NCBI GenBank assembly: GCA_964470375.1
Contig: CAYYCP010000097.1
Location: 1 to 8,383 of the forward strand
DNA length: 8,383 bases
From: CAYNQK01 sp964470375
Lineage (GTDB): Bacteria; Spirochaetota; Spirochaetia; Treponematales; JBGSOB01
Direction: 5' to 3'
Both the position numbers and the translations under genes were made by a program. The notes below the pieces were generated by a model, which saw only the letters and a list, made by a program, of their open reading frames with translations, made no database searches and was not told the DNA's origin. Positions 5,893 through 8,383 of this stretch are shown here, piece by piece. The first letter of the stretch is position 1, and each line of letters starts with the position of its first letter.

Positions 5893-5920
5893 ACTATAAC
5901 GATATAGCGCAACACGTCAA
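5893..5920 (-). promoter_or_regulatory. Promoter of the MBL–Mrp–DUF134/NifX operon, with dyad over the -10 box
   Basis: On the minus strand TTGACG (5920-5915) and TATAGT (5898-5893) are 16 nt apart, predicting a start at or within a nucleotide or two of the ATG at 5886. CTATA-ACGA-TATAG (5894-5907) is a perfect 5-bp dyad covering the -10 box and could be a repressor site. The DUF134 helix-turn-helix protein of the same operon is one possible ligand, purely by inference. Confidence 0.5.
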
Positions 5921-6036
5921 TAGAGGAACAAAACCCATCCTTCATTAGATGCAAGCGACAGGGGGCCGATCACGGGTATCCGCTTCGATCCTGCCGAATA
6001 CGGGGCGACGCGAGACCCTTCCGGGCAGGGGCCATA

Positions 6037-6066
6037 TTGACAGCCCCGCCCGGCCCGAAGCATGAT
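6037..6066 (+). promoter_or_regulatory. Promoter of the mntP riboswitch transcript
   Basis: A perfect -35 box TTGACA (6037-6042) is followed after 18 nt by CATGAT (6061-6066), 4 of 6 to consensus. The start of transcription would be near 6073, exactly where the first helix of the aptamer begins. The remaining intergenic sequence 5921-6036 shows no feature I can name. Confidence 0.5.
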
Positions 6067-6071
6067 GCCCC

Positions 6072-6168
6072 CGTCGAGAGGGAGTAGTCAAAGCGGAGCG
6101 GTCAACAGGCTAGCGGCGCAAAGCCGCTTGGCCGCCCGGCCCCGAGAGGGGCGACGAGACTTTCGGCG
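6072..6168 (+). promoter_or_regulatory. yybP-ykoY manganese riboswitch aptamer
   Basis: The conserved elements of the yybP-ykoY class are present in order: GGGAGTAG (6080-6087), GTCAACA (6101-6107) and GACGAGAC (6153-6160). P1 can form between CGTCGAGAG (6072-6080) and CTTTCGGCG (6160-6168), 9 bp with two G·U pairs. Two internal hairpins are clear: AGCGGC/GCCGCT (6112-6117 with 6123-6128), and GCCCC/GGGGC with a GAGA loop (6139-6152). This class binds Mn2+ and often controls mntP-type exporters, which is the gene that follows. The 3' strand of P1 is also part of the terminator arm, so ligand binding should favour read-through. Confidence 0.92.
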
Positions 6169-6214
6169 CTTTCTTCCGCCTCGGGCGGAGCAGAGCGCCG
6201 GAAGTCTTTTTTTT
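6158..6214 (+). terminator. Riboswitch expression platform: intrinsic terminator before mntP
   Basis: GACTTTCGGCGCT (6158-6170) pairs with AGCGCCGGAAGTC (6194-6206): 13 bp with one G·U pair. The enclosed region folds into a further 6-bp hairpin, TCCGCC/GGCGGA (6175-6189). Eight Ts follow (6207-6214). The 5' arm contains the aptamer's P1 3' strand, so terminator and aptamer exclude each other. Confidence 0.88.
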
Positions 6215-6232
6215 ACTCCCGAAGGAGCGGCC

Positions 6233-6799
6233 ATGGGCATCATCTCCATCCTGGGCATCGCGGTCGGATTGGCTATGGACGCCTTCTCGGTCTGCGTCGC
6301 CGCAGGGGCGACCATCAAGAAGCTGGACCGGGGCCACTTCTTCCGCCTGTCCTTCCACTTCGGGCTCTTCCAGCTCCTCATGCCCCTGGGCGGCTACCTG
6401 TGCGGCGCGACGGTGGTCGCGGCCATCAGCCGCTGGGATCACTGGATCGTATTCGCAATCCTAGCCTTCCTGGGAGGCAAGATGCTCTGGGAATCCTCCA
6501 AGAAGGACAAGGACTACGCTGAATCGAAGGATTCGTCCCGCGGCATGACTCTCATCATGCTGTCCCTGGCCACTAGCGTCGACGCCGCGGCGGTGGGTTT
6601 CAGCTTCTCCGCCCTCGGGGTCCCCATCCTCCTCCCCGCCATCATGATAGGCCTCGTGTGCTCAGGCTTCTCCGCCCTCGGCGTCCTCCTGGGCCGCGGC
6701 CTGGGCGGCGCCGTGGGCGCATGGGCCGAGCGCCTGGGCGGCATCGTCCTCATGGGGATCGGGGTGAAAATACTCGCGGAGCATTTGGCGGCGGGATAA
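6233..6799 (+). CDS. mntP: Manganese efflux pump MntP
   Basis: A 188-residue inner-membrane protein with about six hydrophobic segments, the usual MntP length. It exports Mn2+ and protects against manganese excess. The two conserved acidic sites of the family are present: D16 in GLAMDAFSV and D117 in LATSVDAAAVG, in the two homologous halves. Between the halves lies a charged loop (SSKKDKDYAESKDSSRG, about 88-104). The frame extends upstream to an ATG at 6062, but that region is the riboswitch. I chose the ATG at 6233, which has AAGGAG 5 nt before it and gives the normal MntP N-terminus. CTCC (6216-6219) can pair with the GGAG of the Shine-Dalgarno in a small 4-bp hairpin. The gene is controlled by the Mn2+ riboswitch and is a single-gene unit; the next gene is convergent 4 nt downstream with no obvious terminator between. 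Confidence 0.96.
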   Translation: MGIISILGIAVGLAMDAFSVCVAAGATIKKLDRGHFFRLSFHFGLFQLLMPLGGYLCGATVVAAISRWDHWIVFAILAFLGGKMLWESSKKDKDYAESKDSSRGMTLIMLSLATSVDAAAVGFSFSALGVPILLPAIMIGLVCSGFSALGVLLGRGLGGAVGAWAERLGGIVLMGIGVKILAEHLAAG

Positions 6800-6803
6800 T
6801 CCC

Positions 6804-7496
6804 TCAGTCCGCGCGCTCCAGGTCCAGGCTCTTCCCGGGCGGCAGGGAGATGACGCCGGGGCCGGCCAGCTTGGCGGCCCGGGCGGCGTCGTAGTCGCCG
6901 TTGGGGCTGGAATGGATGGCGATGGCGTGGCGCGGCTTGACGGCCTCCACGCAGCGCACGGCCTCCTCGCCGCCCATGTTGTAGAAGCCGTCCACCGGGA
7001 AGAGGGCGTAGTCGATCTTGGCCGAGGCCAGGGCGGCCATCTCCGGGACGTAGTCCGTATCGCCGGCATGGTAGACGCTCACCCCGTCGAAGGAGATGAC
7101 GAAGCCCACGGTGGAATCGCGCCGGTGGTTCTTGTTGTAGGCCGCCACGGCCCTCACGCCCACGCCCTGGTGGAAGAAGGCATCGCCCTCGGCCAGGACC
7201 TTGGCCCCCTTGGCGCTGGTGGCACCCTTGGCCCCGGCGATCAGGCCCCCGGCCTTGAGCTTGACCAGGGAGACGCGGTTGTGGTCGCCGTGGCCGTGGG
7301 TCACCAGGACGAGGTCGGCGGGCTCGGAGTAATCCCCATCCGCGTAGGGATCCACGTAGATCACCAGGCCCGAGGCGGTCTTGATCTTGATGGAAGCGCG
7401 CCCGAAGTAGGACAGGCTGCCGCCCTTGCCGGCGGCCATGGCGTTTCCGGACGCGGCCATGGCGCAGACGGCCAGGCAGAACGCTTTTTTCAGCAT
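6804..7496 (-). CDS. Exported MBL-fold metallohydrolase (UlaG/UPF0173-like)
   Basis: A 230-residue protein with a Sec signal peptide: MLKK, hydrophobic residues 5-15, likely cleavage after AMA (about residue 21). The mature part is a metallo-β-lactamase fold with HGHGDH (67-72), the later metal ligand in YHAGDTD (142-148) and a C-terminal histidine in AIAIHSSP (about 195). This arrangement fits the UlaG/UPF0173-like 'Zn-dependent hydrolase' group, most of which are cytosolic, so an exported copy is somewhat unusual. The substrate is unknown. A longer in-frame start at 7544 would place the signal peptide internally. The ATG at 7496 has GGGAGG 6 nt upstream and puts the signal peptide at the N-terminus. 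That Shine-Dalgarno lies in the 3' arm of a strong hairpin. The gene follows the lipoprotein gene by 62 nt on the same strand and may be co-transcribed with it. Confidence 0.85.
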   Translation of the reverse strand: MLKKAFCLAVCAMAASGNAMAAGKGGSLSYFGRASIKIKTASGLVIYVDPYADGDYSEPADLVLVTHGHGDHNRVSLVKLKAGGLIAGAKGATSAKGAKVLAEGDAFFHQGVGVRAVAAYNKNHRRDSTVGFVISFDGVSVYHAGDTDYVPEMAALASAKIDYALFPVDGFYNMGGEEAVRCVEAVKPRHAIAIHSSPNGDYDAARAAKLAGPGVISLPPGKSLDLERAD

Positions 7497-7500
7497 GGAA

Positions 7501-7536
7501 GGCCTCCCGCGGGAGAGGATAGCCCCGCGGGAGGCC
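7501..7536 (-). promoter_or_regulatory. 13-bp perfect hairpin masking the ribosome-binding site of the exported MBL gene
   Basis: GGCCTCCCGCGGG (7501-7513) and its exact complement CCCGCGGGAGGCC (7524-7536) flank a 10-nt loop. In the minus-strand RNA it ends 4 nt before the ATG and contains the GGGAGG Shine-Dalgarno in its 3' arm. No U-run follows, so it is not a normal intrinsic terminator. It could restrict translation, or protect the 3' end of the lipoprotein message. Confidence 0.7.
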
Positions 7537-7558
7537 GGATGCAAGCGCCGCGCCGGGA

Positions 7559-8146
7559 TCAGTCGATGATCACGTCCAGGCTCGGCATGGCGACGCTTAG
7601 GATGGCCGCCTCGGCGGGGCCGCCCTGGTAGGCCACCGTGCCGGCCACGTCGAAGACGAAGCTCAGGCGGCTGCCCTGGCCGATGAGGATGGGGGCGTCA
7701 AGGGCCGAGGCGCCTTCCAGGGGGCCGCCCCAGATGTAGACGGTCTGGTCCAGGTTGACCGAGCCGCTGCCCGCGTAGATGGTGCCCGCGTCGTCTATGG
7801 AGCCGTCCACGGAGAGGAGGGGGCCGATAGTCAGGCGCACGAAATCGTAGCTGCCCGGGGCCACCGGCAGGACGCCGTCGAAGGTGACCGTCCCGGCTAC
7901 GTCCATGACCTGCCCGTCCGGATCCTCCCAGAGGGTGAACTTGTCCTCCTCGCTGTTGCCGATCTCGACCTTGGTGAAGACCACGCGGTAGGAATCGATG
8001 TTGGTGACCAGGTCTCCGGCGTTCACGGCCCGCGGCGATGCCAGGCCGGCTCCGAGCTCCACCACCACGTTGCCGCCCGCGGGGGCGCAGGAGGCGGCTA
8101 GGGCCGCCAGGGCCAGGGCGATCAGGGAAAGGGAAAAGCGCTTCAT
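7559..8146 (-). CDS. Probable lipoprotein of unknown function (DUF4382-like?)
   Basis: A 195-residue protein starting MKRFSLSLIALALAALAASC. This is a signal peptide with KR at the N-terminus and a hydrophobic core, then Cys20 as the likely lipidated residue. The lipobox has Ala at -3 and Leu at -4, a relaxed form accepted in spirochaetes. The mature part is rich in Val, Gly, Asp and Ser and predicted mostly β-strand, for example YRVVFTKVEIG, GVLPVAPGSYDFVRLTIG and LSFVFDVAGTV. The pattern of a strand, then a 'trait described for a quantity', then 'PAGSYDFVRL' is reminiscent of DUF4382-type lipoproteins, but this is recognition by eye and uncertain. It has no catalytic motif that I can see. 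The frame extends upstream to 8194, but the ATG at 8146 has GGAGG 5-6 nt before it and starts the signal peptide. The gene is the likely first member of a pair with the exported MBL protein. Confidence 0.8.
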   Translation of the reverse strand: MKRFSLSLIALALAALAASCAPAGGNVVVELGAGLASPRAVNAGDLVTNIDSYRVVFTKVEIGNSEEDKFTLWEDPDGQVMDVAGTVTFDGVLPVAPGSYDFVRLTIGPLLSVDGSIDDAGTIYAGSGSVNLDQTVYIWGGPLEGASALDAPILIGQGSRLSFVFDVAGTVAYQGGPAEAAILSVAMPSLDVIID

Positions 8147-8172
8147 GTGAACCTCCGTTGTCCGTCGATGCG

Positions 8173-8192
8173 GGGCCGCCCCAGGGCGGCCC
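8173..8192. other. Inverted repeat in the intergenic region before the lipoprotein gene
   Basis: GGGCCGCC (8173-8180) and GGCGGCCC (8185-8192) form a perfect 8-bp GC stem with loop CCAG. It lies 72 nt after the stop of the upstream gene and 27 nt before the lipoprotein ATG. There is no T-run, so it could be a weak terminator, an operator or part of the 5' leader. A 12-bp palindrome, GCGGAATTCCGC, lies nearby at 8237-8248. No convincing promoter was seen in the gap 8147-8264. Confidence 0.4.
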
Positions 8193-8264
8193 ACGCATAT
8201 TCAACGGAGCCTGCGGCCGATCCATTCGCGGGCGGGGCGGAATTCCGCGCGATTCGCGCCCCCC

Positions 8265-8383
8265 TCAGGGAATGAAGCGCAGGAAGAGGCGGGGCGCGGC
8301 CTCCAGCATGGGTGAAGTCCCCCAGGCGTTGAAGACGATCCCGGCCCGCAGGCCTATCCCCGGGCGCAGCCAGGGCAGGGCCT
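8265..8383 (-). CDS. C-terminal end of a protein cut by the right edge, possibly an outer-membrane β-barrel
   Basis: The minus-strand frame is open from the window edge to a TGA at 8265-8267 and encodes the last 38-39 residues of a protein. They read as two amphipathic β-strands: LRPGIGLRAGIVFNAWG, and AAPRLFLRFIP at the very end. Alternating hydrophobic and polar residues with aromatics close to the C-terminus are typical of the last strand of outer-membrane barrels, though the final residue is Pro instead of Phe. No name can be given from so short a piece. It is upstream of, and in the same direction as, the lipoprotein gene. Confidence 0.55.
   Translation of the reverse strand, partial: ALPWLRPGIGLRAGIVFNAWGTSPMLEAAPRLFLRFIP

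Noticed and set aside
5992..6029. CCTGCC ... GGCAGG inverted repeat upstream of the mntP promoter
   Set aside because: Six bp with a loop of nearly 30 nt and no T-run. This is not more than expected by chance in GC-rich sequence.
6062..6232. Longer N-terminus of mntP starting at ATG 6062
   Set aside because: The extension is the translated riboswitch and terminator. MntP proteins begin close to the MGIISIL segment encoded from 6233.
6912..7631. Plus-strand open frame of 239 codons antisense to the exported MBL gene
   Set aside because: Gly/Val/His-rich shadow with no motif. The minus-strand frame has a signal peptide and a complete MBL motif.
1..8383. tRNA, rRNA, CRISPR, insertion sequence or toxin–antitoxin system
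   Set aside because: Looked for and not seen: no regularly spaced repeats, no transposase-like frames, no tRNA-like cloverleaf noticed by eye.

Overview
The window is GC-rich bacterial DNA, densely coded on both strands, with no rRNA, tRNA, phage, IS element or CRISPR array visible. A lipoprotein signal and what looks like the last strand of a β-barrel protein suggest a diderm (Gram-negative) cell. An EFR1-type flavodoxin/2[4Fe-4S] protein, an Mrp ATPase and a DUF134–NifX protein suggest an anaerobic lifestyle. The lipobox has Leu at -4 rather than -3, which spirochaetes tolerate. A GC-rich spirochaete or deltaproteobacterium-like anaerobe is my guess, not a demonstrated assignment.

Left part (1-1507, minus strand): a TetR-family regulator followed 11 nt later by an EFR1-family ferredoxin gene cut by the window edge. 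The pair has a good sigma70-type promoter, with a 6+7+6 inverted repeat at the predicted transcription start that looks like an autoregulatory operator.

1508-3450 (plus strand): acetolactate synthase large subunit of the E. coli IlvB (AHAS I) type. It is preceded by a complete attenuator: promoter, a short leader ORF packed with Leu and Val codons, and a perfect 11-bp terminator hairpin with six Ts. No small subunit gene (ilvN) follows.

3486-5920 (minus strand): a tight three-gene operon, transcribed in the order metallo-β-lactamase-fold protein, then Mrp/NBP35-type ATPase with a Cys-rich tail, then DUF134–NifX fusion with a Cys/His tail. The combination recalls the 'orange protein' (ORP) and Mo/Fe-cluster handling loci of anaerobes. 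The promoter lies so close to the first ATG that the mRNA may be leaderless.

6037-6799 (plus strand): mntP manganese exporter behind a yybP-ykoY (Mn2+) riboswitch. The P1 strand of the aptamer is also the 5' arm of a terminator, so an Mn2+-dependent ON switch by antitermination can be read directly.

6804-8383 (minus strand): an exported metallo-β-lactamase-fold protein whose Shine-Dalgarno lies inside a perfect 13-bp hairpin, a lipoprotein of unknown function, and the C-terminal end of a probable outer-membrane protein.

The two metal-related units (Mn2+ export; cluster ATPase/NifX operon) sit back to back and share the intergenic region 5887-6232. The main interest of the window is its cis-acting RNA control: one amino-acid attenuator, one metal riboswitch and one RBS-masking hairpin in about 8 kb.
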